The notes under the pieces are model-generated. The model was not told the origin of the DNA. It did no database searches and saw only the letters and a list, made by a program, of their open reading frames with translations. From Chrysomallon squamiferum (Eukaryota > Mollusca > Gastropoda > Neomphalida > Peltospiridae), in the NCBI GenBank assembly GCA_012295275.1, contig CM022665.1, positions 9,329,476 through 9,393,475 of the forward strand: DNA of 64,000 nucleotides, written 5' to 3'. Below are positions 1 through 13,100 of the stretch, in pieces. Position numbers and translations under genes: made by a program. Every line of letters starts with the position of its first letter. Position 1 is the stretch's first letter.

Positions 1-348
1 TGACACGTCATTTTGACGGTTAATGTTTAAATATTAAAATTTATTAATGTCCAGTGAAACTGTTGTTTAGATTTATATTTTGACAAAGCAAATATACAAT
101 AGAAAACAAATAAATTGTTAAATATTTATCTGGCTTTTTTCTTGTTTGTTTCATTTCTAAGTTACTGCTGCTATGACAGTATCCTCGCAACACGCCCGAA
201 AGACTCTGAAATAGAGATATAACAACTGCAATATCTATGGCAATAATAACAATGATAAAGAAAACAAAAATTATTTTTATTTTTTTTTTTTTTTTTTTTT
301 TTAGAAAGTAGAAAAAAAGAAAAAAGAAAAAAAGAAACAAAGTATTAC

Positions 349-520
349 TTTTATCACGAATATAACGCACTTCCTGCCCGATCCTGCCATGTCAAATTTG
401 ATGGAAAAAATCTGTGCTCTGTTGGAATGCACATTTCAGAGTTGGTCCGTATCGTTTCGTTTTCAAATCATCGCACGAAGTTGCGCATGCGTAAATATCA
501 CATGCGCTCAAGTGAAGGTG
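349..520 (-). promoter_or_regulatory. Candidate promoter and first exon of a leftward gene
   Basis: A palindromic GCGCATGCG core at 483-491, within TTGCGCATGCGTAA, matches the NRF-1 site consensus and sits in a locally CpG-rich patch of an otherwise CpG-poor sequence. About 95 bp downstream on the minus strand an ATG at 388-390 opens 14 codons (MAGSGRKCVIFVIK) that end at a GTAATA donor-like site. This could be the first coding exon of a gene that continues off the left edge. No second exon can be seen, so the coding part is a guess. The NRF-1-like motif is clear in the sequence. Confidence 0.25.
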
Positions 521-534
521 GCGCAGTATTTTCA

Positions 535-645
535 AGTTTTGCAATATTTTTAATCAGCATATATCATTTTAGAATTGATTGCATTAGGAAGGCATACGTA
601 TTTAAAAGTTTTGCAATATTTTTAATTAGCATATATCATTTTAGA
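535..645. repeat. Local direct duplication
   Basis: A block of about 40 bp beginning AAGTTTTGCAATATTTTTAA at 535 recurs almost exactly at about 608, separated by ATTGATTGCATTAGGAAGGC. That spacer itself recurs at about 1232-1262 with one change, so three blocks of this region were copied locally. No terminal inverted repeats or coding capacity are visible. Confidence 0.7.
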
Positions 646-955
646 GGTAAAAATACAAAGTTTATTTTCGGTAATAAAATATTTATACATTATTCTGTAT
701 TTAACATCAATAAATTATCATTCTGAATGAGATAAAAATGAGTGAATGTGTATTTTCGTTGTACTTATTGTAACATGGACCAACTCATTGTTTGCATACG
801 TAATAGTACGTATTAGAAGTTGAATGCTTTTTGTTTTAACGAAAAAGAGTGAAAATTTAATTTTTAACTAATGCTTTAGCAGAATAACTTGTCCACATTA
901 TGGTACCTAATGACAATAGTCATCTTCATAGTCATGCGCCAGTGTGTGAAAAAAA

Positions 956-957
<2 letters not shown>

Positions 958-1022
<65 letters not shown>
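958..1022. repeat. TA dinucleotide microsatellite
   Basis: An almost pure run of TA/AT with one phase break near 990, followed by a poly-T tract. Confidence 0.95.
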
Positions 1023-1039
<17 letters not shown>

Positions 1040-1769
1040 GGCGATGTAATATCTGAAAAAATATATAGTAGGAAACGTGTACGAGATGGTATGACGTCAA
1101 GGTTCTAAAAAATAAAAAATATAAAGGTTTTCGATCTTTGTAGCAATTTCTACTCAATAACAGACATCTATATATACGAGGCATTGATTAAATGACATAT
1201 TTCCACAAATTAGTTTTAATAATCCATGTAGAATTGATTACATTAGGAAGGCATACGTATTTATAAGTTTGTAAACACTGACTGGCGTTCGGTCGGAAGT
1301 TTCCTGAGCTCACGGAAGTTTTTAAACTTCAATTATTTAGCGTCTGTTTTCTGAATTTTTTCAGCTTTACACTGATAAAGATAAGGATAGTTGTTCATAT
1401 TACCAAACCTTGATATCACGCGCCTTTCATAACTACTTTTTCAACTTAATCAAACTTTTCAAACTGGATTATGTTTGTGCAAATGCGTGCATAATAAACT
1501 AAAATTATAATTCGGTATAAGATTAATTTCTAACTGGCAATATTCCCCGTGTCAGAACCCAACAGAAAAGAACGTTCAGGTGTAGTTTGCATCCATTAAA
1601 TTCTGGAGGCATTTTTTTCCAGTGGCGTAATTTGTGCCGTTACGAGTTATCGTTCCTGTTGGTCCATGCTACTAAATGCTCATTTAATACTTAGATTGAC
1701 AACATAATTTTATTTATTTATTTATTTATTTATTTTTTGGCTCTAGAAAGCTGAAGTTTTGTATCCATA

Positions 1770-2025
1770 TTATCAAGTTGTATGTAGAATTTGAAAAAAA
1801 TAAAATAAAATAAAAAAAATAAAAATAAAGAAATAAATAAAATAAAAACAATATTCAGATGAATTATTTATTGTATGATCTGCAGACGGAGAAATCTCAT
1901 TGTTGAGGTGTAGGCAGAATTTGAAAAAAAAAAAAAAAATAATAATAATAAAAAAATAAAAAAATGTCCAGATGAATTATTTATTGTATAATCTGCAGAC
2001 TAATAAATCTCATTGTTGAGGTATT
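1770..2025. repeat. Tandem duplication of about 120 bp with A-rich core
   Basis: The sequence AGATGAATTATTTATTGTAT, followed by ATCTGCAGAC and TCTCATTGTTGAGGT, occurs at about 1857-1912 and again at about 1970-2023. Each copy is preceded by an AGAATTTGAAAAAAA stretch (near 1786 and 1914) and a variable A-rich tract. The arrangement is a head-to-tail duplication whose A-rich parts have since diverged. Confidence 0.75.
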
Positions 2026-2726
2026 TTCTTAGTCAGGAATGAAAGAAAGATTCCCCTATACACCCCTAACTACATAATGTTCTGGTTTCTTTTTACACGA
2101 CAAAGCACAGAAATAATGATTTGTTGTATAATAAATAAATAAAAACCTATCTTGAAGTGGGTTTTTGAATATTTCATTATTTTCATTATAATTTAAAACA
2201 CTTCATATCACATGATCAGAAAATAATTTGTTCAGAATATCAGAAAGTCAGTTTAGACATGTATGACATCTGAGTTCAAGTCTTTATTATTCTTTATAAA
2301 TTTTGATTCATCTGTTCTGTATTTCTAATTTTGTTAATTTTCTAATTAAGTCTGTGATGGTGAAAGCTGACTTTAGTCTCTGTTCCTTCTTTTCTTTGGC
2401 CTTTACTTATAAACTGGATATCTTAAATTTTCATTAAAAATAATACTGGAGGAAACTTTAAAAGGTTCACAATGGGAATTGTTGTACCATAAAAAAGAAC
2501 CCGTACATAATCTTAATTTGGTATTTTAAATATTTTACAGATTAATTTTGAGAACAAATGTATTAACTGTAAAATGGAATTGTCCCCTCTCTTTTTTTAC
2601 TTTTATTTTTATTTTGAGTGGGAATTTATTCTTTTCTACTACAAATATAACAAACAATATTCAAACAATCTGTTATAAATCATACTGATGCTCTGTTTCT
2701 TGATTCATTGTTTCTTCTACATTTTA

Positions 2727-4314
2727 TCATGTCAACTGAAAATCTATGGAAAGTCTTGCCATTATTTCATTGTCTGGAGTCATCTAAAAACAAATAAATA
2801 AACATGATTTGTCAGAAATGAAATTTCATTATATTAAAACACTGAGTTATTCATTTATATATTTAAATAAAAAAACAAAACAAAAAAAACACAAATGTCA
2901 TCCTTATTTTGTAATAATTAATATAAAATGTTGATATATTGCATTTCTTTAAAATAAAATTTCAAGCAGTAAAACACCTGTATATGCATATAAAGTATTA
3001 ATGATAAATTGTTTCAAAAGTTTACTCAACAATGTACAAAAGTAAGCATTCATCTTACCCTACAGAATTCATCTTTAGTTATCTCTCCTTGTTTAGCCAG
3101 GTCTGGATGTTTCAGAGCCTTGAATGTCAAATCAAGAATTTGGTCATCTGTGACTGCTCTGTCAAACAGTGTCTTGTAGATGCGAAACATTTCATCATGC
3201 ATGAAAACCTTTGTATCGTGCACATCAAACAACTCAAACAAGACTGAAATAGACAAATTATTTGGTGTCAAATTTCACTCCAGCTGTGTCCATTAGAGAA
3301 AAGTATTCTGACCAATTTAAAAATGAAGTTGTCAAATTCAGGAAAAGATCCAGGATTTTTGATCCAGTGGCACCATCTTTACACAGAATTTAATTTGCAA
3401 GTTGAAATGGTTTATTATAAATAATAATAATTATAAAGAGTAGAATAAATTAATAATATTGACATTTTCCTATTTACTACTATGTAATTTAAAGAAAATC
3501 CTAACAGACTGAATAAAGTTGATTTCTCTTCAGTCAGTCAGGTTAATAATAAAATTTTGGAAGTGTTGAATAGTAGGTTGTTTCTCTGTATTATTAAAAA
3601 ACTACATTTTAAATCATATAATAACTTACACTCTTTTTTAACATTTGGAGATGTCCGAATACTGAAAATTGTGCAAATCATCAGAAATTGTTTGGGATAG
3701 ATTCGGTTATTTACATCAATAAATTTAGCTACAACATGAGGAGCAAATTTGTTTCCTGCAAACTCTGGAATGGACAAAACATCATGGTACAGTATGCCAT
3801 GGGACCCTCTCTCAGAACCATCAAAAGAAGAATAGCGTTGTAACAATTTTTCTAGTTCTCTGTCCTTAACTGGAAAATTAAAAAATCAATAATATGAACA
3901 ACAACAACAAAACTTTAAGCAGAGATTTATTATTTATATTTAGAGGTGGTTTTATGATTCAGTGCTAACTATATTAAATTATGTTGTCAGTGAACAGGGT
4001 TTTTATAATGCAGAATTAATTATAAATGGCATTCAGTGAATGATAAGTTTTATTAATGTAATTATTATATATATATATATCTATAGAAACATTTATGTGT
4101 TATTTTTTTGTAACATATAAATGTTTAGAAGCACCAGATAACTGTAAATTATCCTCACAAGTTTAATTATTGAAAATAAAATTAAAATAGGCTTACTAAA
4201 GTTCAATATTTTGTAGTGTCTGTAACTCAAAGTTATAAACTTACATGGTGTCAATTTCTTTAACTCATTAAGTTCATCTTGTGAAAGAACTGATAATATG
4301 GAACCTTGGTTTCC
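2727..4314 (-). CDS. Calcineurin B homologous (CHP-like) EF-hand protein, start exon unresolved
   Basis: Four minus-strand exons join in phase: 4245-4314, 3630-3869, 3059-3243 and 2727-2783, giving about 183 residues after the initiator, ending at TGA 2727-2729. The layout follows the CHP/calcineurin-B family (CHP1 is 195 residues): an N-terminal helix, an EF-hand-like segment with SIPEF, a central region, LFELFDVHD as EF3, and a C-terminal LSIDF that corresponds to the family's MSIRFL ending. The Ca-binding loops are degenerate. EF3 (DVHDTKVFMHDE) lacks the central Gly and EF4 has an insertion, so calcium binding is doubtful. The first visible exon begins GNQGS straight after an AG. If the previous exon ends in ATG, the product starts MGNQGS, a good N-myristoylation signal. 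Candidate ATG|GT junctions are at 4696-4698 and 5065-5067; neither is convincing. Likely a cytosolic or membrane-tethered adaptor; the partner is unknown. Confidence 0.82.
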
Positions 4315-4437
4315 CTATTTAAAAGAAAAACAAATAAAAAGCTAAAACATTTCACTATTTTTCATTAGATTGGTTTGGACAAAAAATATTCACAAAATAA
4401 AAATAAAAATAAAAATAAATAAATAAATAAAATAAAA

Positions 4438-4440
<3 letters not shown>

Positions 4441-4492
<52 letters not shown>
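4441..4492. repeat. AAT trinucleotide microsatellite
   Basis: About 17 uninterrupted ATA/AAT units within intron 1 or the 5' region of the EF-hand gene. A second AAT run lies at about 5298-5332. Confidence 0.95.
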
Positions 4493-4494
<2 letters not shown>

Positions 4495-4959
4495 AGACTG
4501 AGGATCTTTTATTCGAAAAGCTTAGGATCGTATTTCGGATTTTGGAGTATGACGAGTGTCTGAGAATAAGATCTAAATTAAATCCAAAATCCATTTCTGT
4601 TTCATATACAGTTATACACAGTTTACAGATACTTTTAATAATATATTTTAAAAAAAAATAATTTTGTGCATGAAATATAGTTTGTGTTCGTTAACCATAA
4701 GGTAACTGAAAAACATTACTATCTCGACTGCTCGAGAAAAATTTAGAATTTTGTAATCTCGAAAAAAGGATCCGCAACCTAATAATAATAATAATAATAA
4801 CAATAATAGGAAAAATGTATTTTCATTTGTTGGCACTTTGTAATAACTGTTTAAAAATACTAACTCTTACATTTCACACATCATGTATTATATGATTTAT
4901 CGTACGATAAAGATATTTTAATATACGTGGTCGTTACGGTGTTTGTTTTCATCACGACA

Positions 4960-4985
4960 AAATAATCAAAAATGGCGTGTGCTAA
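4960..4985 (-). promoter_or_regulatory. YY1-like element, possible EF-hand gene promoter
   Basis: On the minus strand the sequence reads ACGCCATTTTTG, which contains GCCATNTT, the YY1 core. Such sites commonly lie at transcription starts. It is about 650 bp upstream of the first identified coding exon and lies in a short CpG-containing patch. If it marks the start, the missing initiator exon lies between 4320 and 4970. Confidence 0.3.
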
Positions 4986-5069
4986 TAGAGTTTTTAAGTT
5001 TATATTTTCATGATAACAGCAAATAAACTATAATTATTCAGCTTTTAACTAATTAAATTCTAACCATGG

Positions 5070-5237
5070 TTTATGTGCTTTATGTAGTCATTCACCTAAA
5101 TTCCCAAATGAATTTGAATGCCACCTGTAACGAATATTTTCGCGAATAAACATTGGAGGGGAAATAATACAGAATAAAAGGTGTTTACTTTATTTGGTTA
5201 CCTTACAGCAAATCAATTCTCATTGATATCGAGTTAA

Positions 5238-5272
<35 letters not shown>

Positions 5273-5294
5273 TTTAAATTAAATATACGTTAAA

Positions 5295-5336
<42 letters not shown>

Positions 5337-7346
5337 TTAAATAAATAATATAAAATTAAATAATTTTACAGATTTTCAGATGAAAATTATATTGATTATT
5401 ATGAAATCTGTATGGTAAAATGTATTACTGGTTTGCTTGATGCCACATAACTTGTAAACCTGTGGAACTGGTACATAGTGCCTGTCCATGGAAATGACTA
5501 GTAGGTAATAATAGTAGTAAACAATTGAACTATATGTATTAATTGTAATTAAATGATAGTTTCATGTAGTTATTGTCACCTTATATCAGAAAACACAGCA
5601 TATAACTAATCCAATATTTTTGCATTTTTTAAACAATAAAAAAAGAAGAGAACTGCAAATTACTTAACTTTAAAACTGAAAGAATTTGTAATTTTTGTAT
5701 TTGAGGACTGGTCTATTATAAAATAAACATGAAATTCATGTTATAATAAATGTATTTTGTGAAATGTGTTAACTTTTTATTCATAATTTGATTATATAAG
5801 GTTTATTTTGGAAATTCTACAAAATGAAATTTAATAAGAATTACTTTCATTACTGTCCACTTGCTGTAAAAATATAAATTTATTGCAAAACAAAGAAATA
5901 TAACTATTATTTATTAATGTCTCAAATAACATTTAGTTAAAAAGGAGAAAAAAGGTTTAAGAGTCTGTTCAAATGATTCATAAACAATTATATTTGTGAG
6001 ACCTTAGGGGACATCAGTTATAAAATATGAGACCACTTTTTACAAAGTTTCTAAACACATTGAAATGTACTACTTATTATATTCATTTCCTTCCAGGACC
6101 CCCAAAATTACTAATTTAATTACTTCTTTGTTAGTATTTTCATATGCAGTATCTAAAATTAGATAGAAATATAAAATTATAATATTTGAGGTGTCTACTG
6201 ATTGTTTTCTAATAGTGTGATAAAATCATTTTTGATATCATCTGAATCTATTCAAATACATGACAGAATGATCTAATTACCCACAAAATAAACATTTTTC
6301 ACTTAGTTGTTTTCTCAAAAAGGAACAAATCTTCATTTTTATAAATGAGATATCCAGCAAAATGAAATTTCTGTATTAACCGATACCAAGAATTTTATTT
6401 TTATTTCTTAATTCTTTTAATTATCACAAGTTTCACAATAACAGGTATAGGTTTGGAGTTTTTTTTCAGTTTTTTTCTTTTCTTCTTTCATTTAAATAAA
6501 GACTATAGTAACAATTACAAAAAACACAATATATATTTTAAAAACATTTTATTATATTTATACGAAACAAATCATTAACATGTTAATATACAATAAGACT
6601 TTGATGCAAAATAAAAACAATATAAATATATTCTGTTTTTATAATCTGAAGTAAACAATATGTTTGTAATGGTTTCTGGGTTATCTTTCCTGTGTGAACT
6701 GGCTGGGTTTTTTTTTCTGTTTATTTTCAGTGCTCAGTTGACTTTACGGGTGTTCATGGAACATCCGTATATACAGCTAAAGCCATTTTTTCCCATAACT
6801 GTGATTGTCCACTACAATACTTTAAACATTTTAATAGTAGTTGTAACAACAGAACCATTTTCATGTGACATAACTGCCTTCATGACATTCCTTTGAAATT
6901 CGTGTTCTAAAACCTCAGTAAAAAGATAACATTTTGTCCAATTTTGCATTCCTTATAATAAAAATAATGTAGAGTATATTTTAATATTTTCCAACAACAT
7001 ATATATCAGTATTTATTAAAATGTTTTAATGTCTCCTTGAGTGATAGCAAATTATTTCAGTAATAAAATATGTAAAAATGTTAAATATTTAAAACATTAT
7101 GCCTAGAATAAAACTAATATTGCAAAGGTATTTGACTTTTCTAAAACCATATTGCAGCTAGTTAAAATATATTTAAGTAAATGATGGAGAATCAACCCTT
7201 GCAATGGCAATTTATAAAATGCATATTCTAATAATTCTTTTTTATATCAAAAGCCTGAAATCCCTGTTTTAAATGAGTTACTCAGTGATGTCATGATCCA
7301 TGATTATAATATCAGAGTAATTGTAACATATCTTTTCTTCCAGTTG
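5070..7346. other. Intergenic and 3' UTR sequence, no gene seen
   Basis: AT-rich sequence with a poly-A run near 5245 and an AAT microsatellite near 5298. I find no spliced coding pattern. The right end must contain the 3' UTR of AKIP1, which is transcribed leftwards. The open frame at 6660-6896 is not supported by any family resemblance. Confidence 0.6.
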
Positions 7347-9110
7347 TCAGATAACAAAATCAACACTGACAGAATTCCCCTCCTTGACATGGACAATGTG
7401 TATCTGTTGTTGTTCTGTGCCCCAAACCCCTGAACTAACTGCATAAGTTCCAGGATTAACAACAATATGAACATCTTCTGTTCTTTGCAACTAATTAAAG
7501 AAAAAATAACATACAATAATAACATGTACAAAATATGACAATATTGCAATGGGAAATAAATGTCTAGAAAGCAATTTTCTCTAATGTTATTATATATTGT
7601 ATTTTAAAAAAAATTGTATCTGACAGCAGTGTCAGTGTTCTCATTATGCAATATTAATTATCTGATTTAATCACAAAATTCAAAGCTGATGAGATAGCTG
7701 CAGTCACTGAGAAAATGCAATATATTTTCAAAATCTATGAATATTTAGGTTTCCTTTGCTTGATAATTAATTTAGATTACCATTGTTTCAAATGATTGCT
7801 TTTGTCTGTAACTTTATGCTTACAAATAATCACTGTTTGTTCACTGATGATATGAAATAAATAATTTTTCTTACAGCTGCCTATGTTTCAGTCTTGAAAT
7901 CCTTCTGCAAATTTCAAGTAGAAATGCTCATCTATTTTAATGAATGAAAATAATGATAATAATTTTTTTAAATTCTTACAGGATTTCCTTTGCTCTTTGG
8001 AATATTTTCCTTGTTATGAAATCTTCTACAGTGTAGATCATCAGCAGGAGATTTATAATGGACACTTTTATACAATCTCTGAAAATAAATAGATTACAAT
8101 TTTTATTATTTTTTAAAATTAAATTATTGTAGATCCAGTAGCTTTTCACATGAAATCTTGTCATTTATTTTAAAAAATACAGGTCTTTATATGTCTGGAA
8201 ACAAATATGGTGTGTATTTTTTAAGAAGTTAGATCTATAGTAGAAAATATAATTAGGTACATTTTCTAAAAGTTTAGTTTTCCACACCATATTTAATTAA
8301 GTGAAAAATGCACTGATAAAAGTCTCATCTATTCAGAAAAATGTGATGATCACTATAAAAGCACTGAATGGTTAAATAATCCTAGAATTTAAATTGGTCC
8401 ACAGACCTTGCACTGGCGTGTTGTTGTTGACATGTATTGAAGAACCGAGGCAAATGCTTCATCTAAAGTTGTGTATACCAACGGATCCTAGGAAAATAGA
8501 AACAGAACACTTAAAATAGTCATTTGCAAAGTAACCAGATTCATTCAAATAGATTTCTTAGTTACATCATTTGACATAAATAAATGAAATTCATGAGGTT
8601 TTATGAATGTTGAAGACAAAACACTACAGCTGTTGCTGATAGTAATAAAATAAAACAGTATTTATTATCAAATGTTTTGGTTTCTCTAATAGCTAATGTT
8701 AACAGCCTGGACAAAGACATTTTTAAAATGTTTGCTACATAAACTTTTTATAAAACTGCTTATAGGCAAGATGAAAATATAATTTGTAATATGCATTTTT
8801 ACACTGTGATTAAATATATCAGATGGATTCATGGTATGCAACTACCCCTTAAAATGGTTTTCAAATATCCTTTCATGATTAATCTCTCTCCACCTCAAAT
8901 AGAGGTATATTAATCCAGTTAATAAATGAATCAGAACACAGTTTTTGTAATGTTTTTGCAATTTTTGTAATGTACCTCAACTGGATTCTGTCCATATTCT
9001 TTCTCTTTTGGCCAATGAACACGGCGTGCTGTAGCTCTCTCAAGTACTTGCTGACCAATATGTGATGCACGTTTTAATGTATTTTCTGCCCAAATATTAC
9101 CAACTGGATT
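7347..9110 (-). CDS. AKIP1: A-kinase-interacting protein 1, N-terminal exon unresolved
   Basis: Four phase-0 minus-strand exons: 8976-9110, 8407-8487, 7980-8078 and 7347-7490 (stop TGA 7347-7349), giving 152 residues. Three blocks match human AKIP1 (210 aa) in order: QQVLERATARRVHW against its LEVLERAKRRAVDW; DEAFASVLQYMSTTTRQC against its SASFRTMAEFMDYTSSQC; and the C-terminal VHIVVNPGTYAV...VDFVI against its LYIEVYPGTYSV...VDLVF. AKIP1 in mammals binds the PKA catalytic subunit and the NF-kB subunit p65 and tunes their nuclear signalling. That role is known for the family, not shown here. An exon supplying the initiator must lie above 9113. Two weak candidates are a short ATG frame near 9915-9940 (MHIDEGAQ) and one near 9280-9325. 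The gene is divergent from FANCG. The donor of the second exon, GTCTGT, is weak. Confidence 0.88.
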
Positions 9111-10126
9111 CTGCAATAATACATTTTTTGATATACCAAAATTACTACACAAAATAATAGGTAAAGCAGTATTGTGGGTTCAGCAAATATATATGGTGAA
9201 ATAAATTTAAAACTGATGAAGCAAAGATGTTTAACATGAATTCATAAATAACAAATTATATCATCATGATCATTAGAAATCTACACAGAACTTCAACACT
9301 GACATCTTCATATACTCATATAGTTTAACCGATAAACTGAACGTTTTAACGAAAACTGATAAGTACAGTGTTCGTTGTATGGAAGCGGTGTTATCATTAT
9401 ATGTAATTAATTTATAACAATTTAAACATGTAGGAACATGCAGACTAATTTAGACTAGAGTCCCCAAGTCTTACTCTTACTCTTACTCTTAGTCTAAGTC
9501 TGTCACCATAAATACTTAAACTATTTTTGTTCTGTTATCGAATCCTAAATCAATGAAAAGCAAATAACCTGATCGCACATTGTCTTGGAATAAATTATTT
9601 GCTCTGTTGTTAATATACAGGGTACAAATTAAAGCAGTTGAAATCCAAACATTCAGATTATCTGTTTCGCATTTGTAACTGTGGTACAATTCTTTTTCTT
9701 TGTAAATTCCTCCACATTTTCTTTTTCATTATTTTTCGCAACAGCAGTGTTCGGAGATTCTTATTTATGAATTTATTTACTTTTATTTTTTATTATTATT
9801 ATTTTTCGCAACATTTAGAAATTAAATCAACACACAAAAAAGAGAAAATCATTATTTGGCTTCAGATTATTAACATAAGCAATAATATTTCAACAGCAGT
9901 TTATAAGGATTAACAAACTTGAGCTCCCTCATCGATATGCATTTATGTTCCAACTTTTAATAATTTAGTGAACTGTTCGTGTGAAAATGCGTTGAAAAGA
10001 CAGCTCTTGTGTTTGCATTGTGTTGTTTTGCATGTTTTGTTGGTTAAAAGAAAAATAATTATCTATTTAACTGGTTGTTTTTAATAAAGAAAAGAAAACA
10101 AAACATAGAGGAAAATACACAAAAGA
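9111..10126. promoter_or_regulatory. Divergent AKIP1/FANCG intergenic region
   Basis: About 1 kb separates the first identified AKIP1 exon (minus) from the first candidate FANCG exon (plus), so both genes probably share this regulatory interval. It contains a short (TCTTAC)n-like run at 9470-9492 and some CpGs near 9360-9390. A YY1-like ATGGCGG (10127-10133) marks the FANCG side. The missing AKIP1 start exon should be in here. Confidence 0.45.
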
Positions 10127-13100
10127 ATGGCGGTAAGTTAGAACAAAAATTAAATTAGGAAAGAAAAAGGCAAAAATATTGTTAATTGAATTTCATATCA
10201 ATAATTAAATAAAATAGAGATCAGAGGTATCATAGAACGGTCCCTGATAGGTATAGTATCACACAAATAGTTAGTAAAATATCATTAACATAATAATAAT
10301 TAATATACCACAGTCTTATATAATATATGATATACACTTTAGTCTTTACTCAGATTACTGTTTATGTGTCAACCCATTTTCAGTTTTGTTGGTAACAGTA
10401 CAGAGTACTGTAGTATTGAGTTTTTTATTTTTTATTTTTTATTTTATTTTATTTTATTTTTTTAAATAAGTGTAACGTATTTATTATTACAGCATGCAAT
10501 AATTAGTATTAAAATATTGCATGATGTACTGTGGAACGAGTAAAAAGCCAAGGTAATTTGCTTCATAGAATTCCATAGTTCCTTTTCCACATCTTGTTTT
10601 TGATTTGTTATTGTTAAGAATAATAAAAAGTGAAAGTAATTAATTTTCTATACTTGCACTTTCACTGAGGAGATGTGCTTTTGTATAATGCACTAAAGTG
10701 TTGGTCTCTGGTAATAATAGTTATCTTATTAATTTATTTAAATGAATTGTATAAAACAAACATTGAAGTAAAATATCAGTCACTATTTAGGGACTACCAG
10801 ATCTATCATTACAACAACTTAGAATAATAGTATCAGTATAATATTGTTTCTGATAATCAATATACGGTCTTAAACAGATCAGTATTATTGGAAATATGAA
10901 GAAGTTCAGAGTTACATCACAGGTAAGATGACTCACCAAGTTTTTATAAAAATCCATCATTTGCTTTTACACCTTGCTGTTACATATGAAATAATATATT
11001 AATTTCAGTATAATATTTTCATTAAGTGGAGTATTAAATCACTATCAAAAATGAATTTACTATTTAGTTATTTAATCGTGTTTCTTTTGCAGAGATGGAA
11101 CTGTTTTGGAAATATTTCCATTTTAGTCAGTTCCAGAAATGCATTAACCTCATTGAAAAATCAGGAAATGTGTCAGAAAATCTTTCACTGGTCGATGTTT
11201 CCAAAAATCTCAATTACAAATTATGTAAGCTTCTGTTGTTGGTGAGTTTTTTTTTTTTATTAATATTTTATTTATTATTATTATAATTTTTTTAAATTTT
11301 TCATTAATGGACTGTATACAGTAATTACAGATAGTACAAGTTTTTCACTAAGTGTCTTTCTCTTTAACCAACTATATTAATGGAATGCTATATTGCCTAG
11401 TATTGTACAATGAACATGGCCTTATTGGGCTGTTTACAGTCCTGTGCAATACAAAAGGTTTCGTTATCAAAGGCAGTGGTATATGCCATCCTTTCTGTTG
11501 GAATATGCAAACAGAATTGTCTTATTCTGATAAATAATATTATGTAATTCTTTTGAAACTGCATCTAAGTATTACCACAAGTTTGACATCCAGTGGTTGA
11601 TTATAGAAAATTGATTAGAGTACATTAACTGCAGCATTAAATATACTTGTCATTATTCATATGAAGTTGAATTGTAGGCTTTTTAAAATTTATAATTATC
11701 AGACAATGTTCTGGATTTAGATATTTTGAATTATTTGAAAATGCTTTGCATTTTGTGGATTCATGGAAAATTTTCACATTAGAAAACAAAAACAAAGTGA
11801 TAATTTTTAATTAGTTTATAGTTGATTCATATATCTTTGAAAAATTAATACAGATCTGTAATTTGTTTTGAATAGGGCATAATTTTGTCTTTGTTTTATT
11901 GTTCTTATTTTTATTATAGGATTTAGTAAGGCATAAGTCAGAAGATAATCAAAAATCAAATTTGTCATTTACAATTCAGAATGGGGAAAATGCAGTTCAA
12001 GACATCTTTACTAAAGTAAAAAGTAAGTGCACTATTATTTGCTAACAGAGAATAAGAAATAACAAAATCTACAGTTATTTTATTATTAACATTAGCTAAA
12101 ATATAATGTAAATTTTTTGCTGTATTATCATTTCACTAAGTACTTGATATGTTTATTATTATTTGCTGAATGAAATAGAGAAATAAATGAGTGTGTAGGT
12201 CCATGTTTATATTATTTAATACATACACTGGTGTGTACAGAGCAACAGTGGATTTAGTCTAAATAGCCAGTGATCCTGTCTTGTTTAGGAAATTTGGTTA
12301 ACCATGAACAGTTTTAAAAGTGTGCGTACACACACACATCCACACACACATATATTTATTTCCAGGCCTTCCACCATCACCCGAATGGATGGACATGGAA
12401 CTGACACTTCTCTTCAATGTCCTCAGTTTTCAGTTGTTGCAAACAAAGAAAATCAGATCTGACTGGACAGTTACACTAAAGAAAAGTATCTGTTTCCTGA
12501 GACAGACATTTAAGAGAGGTGAGAAGTGATAAAAATATTCTTTTATCTAACTAAGATCATATAAAAAAATAAGTGTGTGCGTGCATGCTTGCATACGTGT
12601 GTAAAAAATATAGGCATTTTTGAATAATATGGATTTACGAGAACAATTTTATCTGTTATAATAGTAAAATATATAATTTACTCCGAAACCTAACTGTCCT
12701 AAGAATTATGTATCATTTAGATGTTATCTCAACAACAAAGTCTAAACATAAATTAATATAAATATTTAGTATTATAATTTATACATTTTTATTTTACACA
12801 ATATGAAGAGGCTAAAAAAATAATGGTTATCAGTTTTATCAATTTTATAGCTTTTGGTGCACTTCAATTGAAAAAGAGGAATACAAATTTAAAAATATTA
12901 ATTATAACAAAGATAGTATTTGTTTGGAATGTGTTTTAAGTTTGTGTGTGCTAGTGATAATAATATGTATCTTAAAATATATTTTATTTTATGACAAAGA
13001 TGTAAGTTATCTTCAAAATATATGTTTCTGTTTCAGTTAAACTAGCATTAAAGATGACAAGCAGAGTAAACTCTGATCCTGATTCTGACGATAGTGTAGT

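Larger units (their letters stand above)
1..2726. other. Non-coding, repeat-rich left flank
   Basis: I see no complete gene here. The stretch holds poly-T and poly-A runs (about 280-330), a TA microsatellite, A-rich TAAA tracts (about 1790-1950), two sets of local duplications listed separately, and a CpG-containing promoter-like block near 430-520. The 3' UTR of the EF-hand gene, which is transcribed leftwards from 2727, must lie in its right part. Possible minus-strand AATAAA signals occur near 2622 and 2283. Open frames in this region are short and low-complexity and are not supported as genes. Confidence 0.6.

Noticed and set aside
44-370. 108-codon minus-strand frame with long Phe/Lys runs
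   Set aside because: Most of it is translated poly-A/poly-T; there is no family resemblance. Only the short MAGSGRK start is kept as a weak candidate exon.
960-1184. Frame with Ile-Tyr repeats
   Set aside because: It is a translation of the TA microsatellite.
11051-11245. Plus-strand frame overlapping the first FANCG core exon
   Set aside because: It is the wrong frame of the same exon. The frame starting at 11095 matches FANCG and joins in phase with the next exon.
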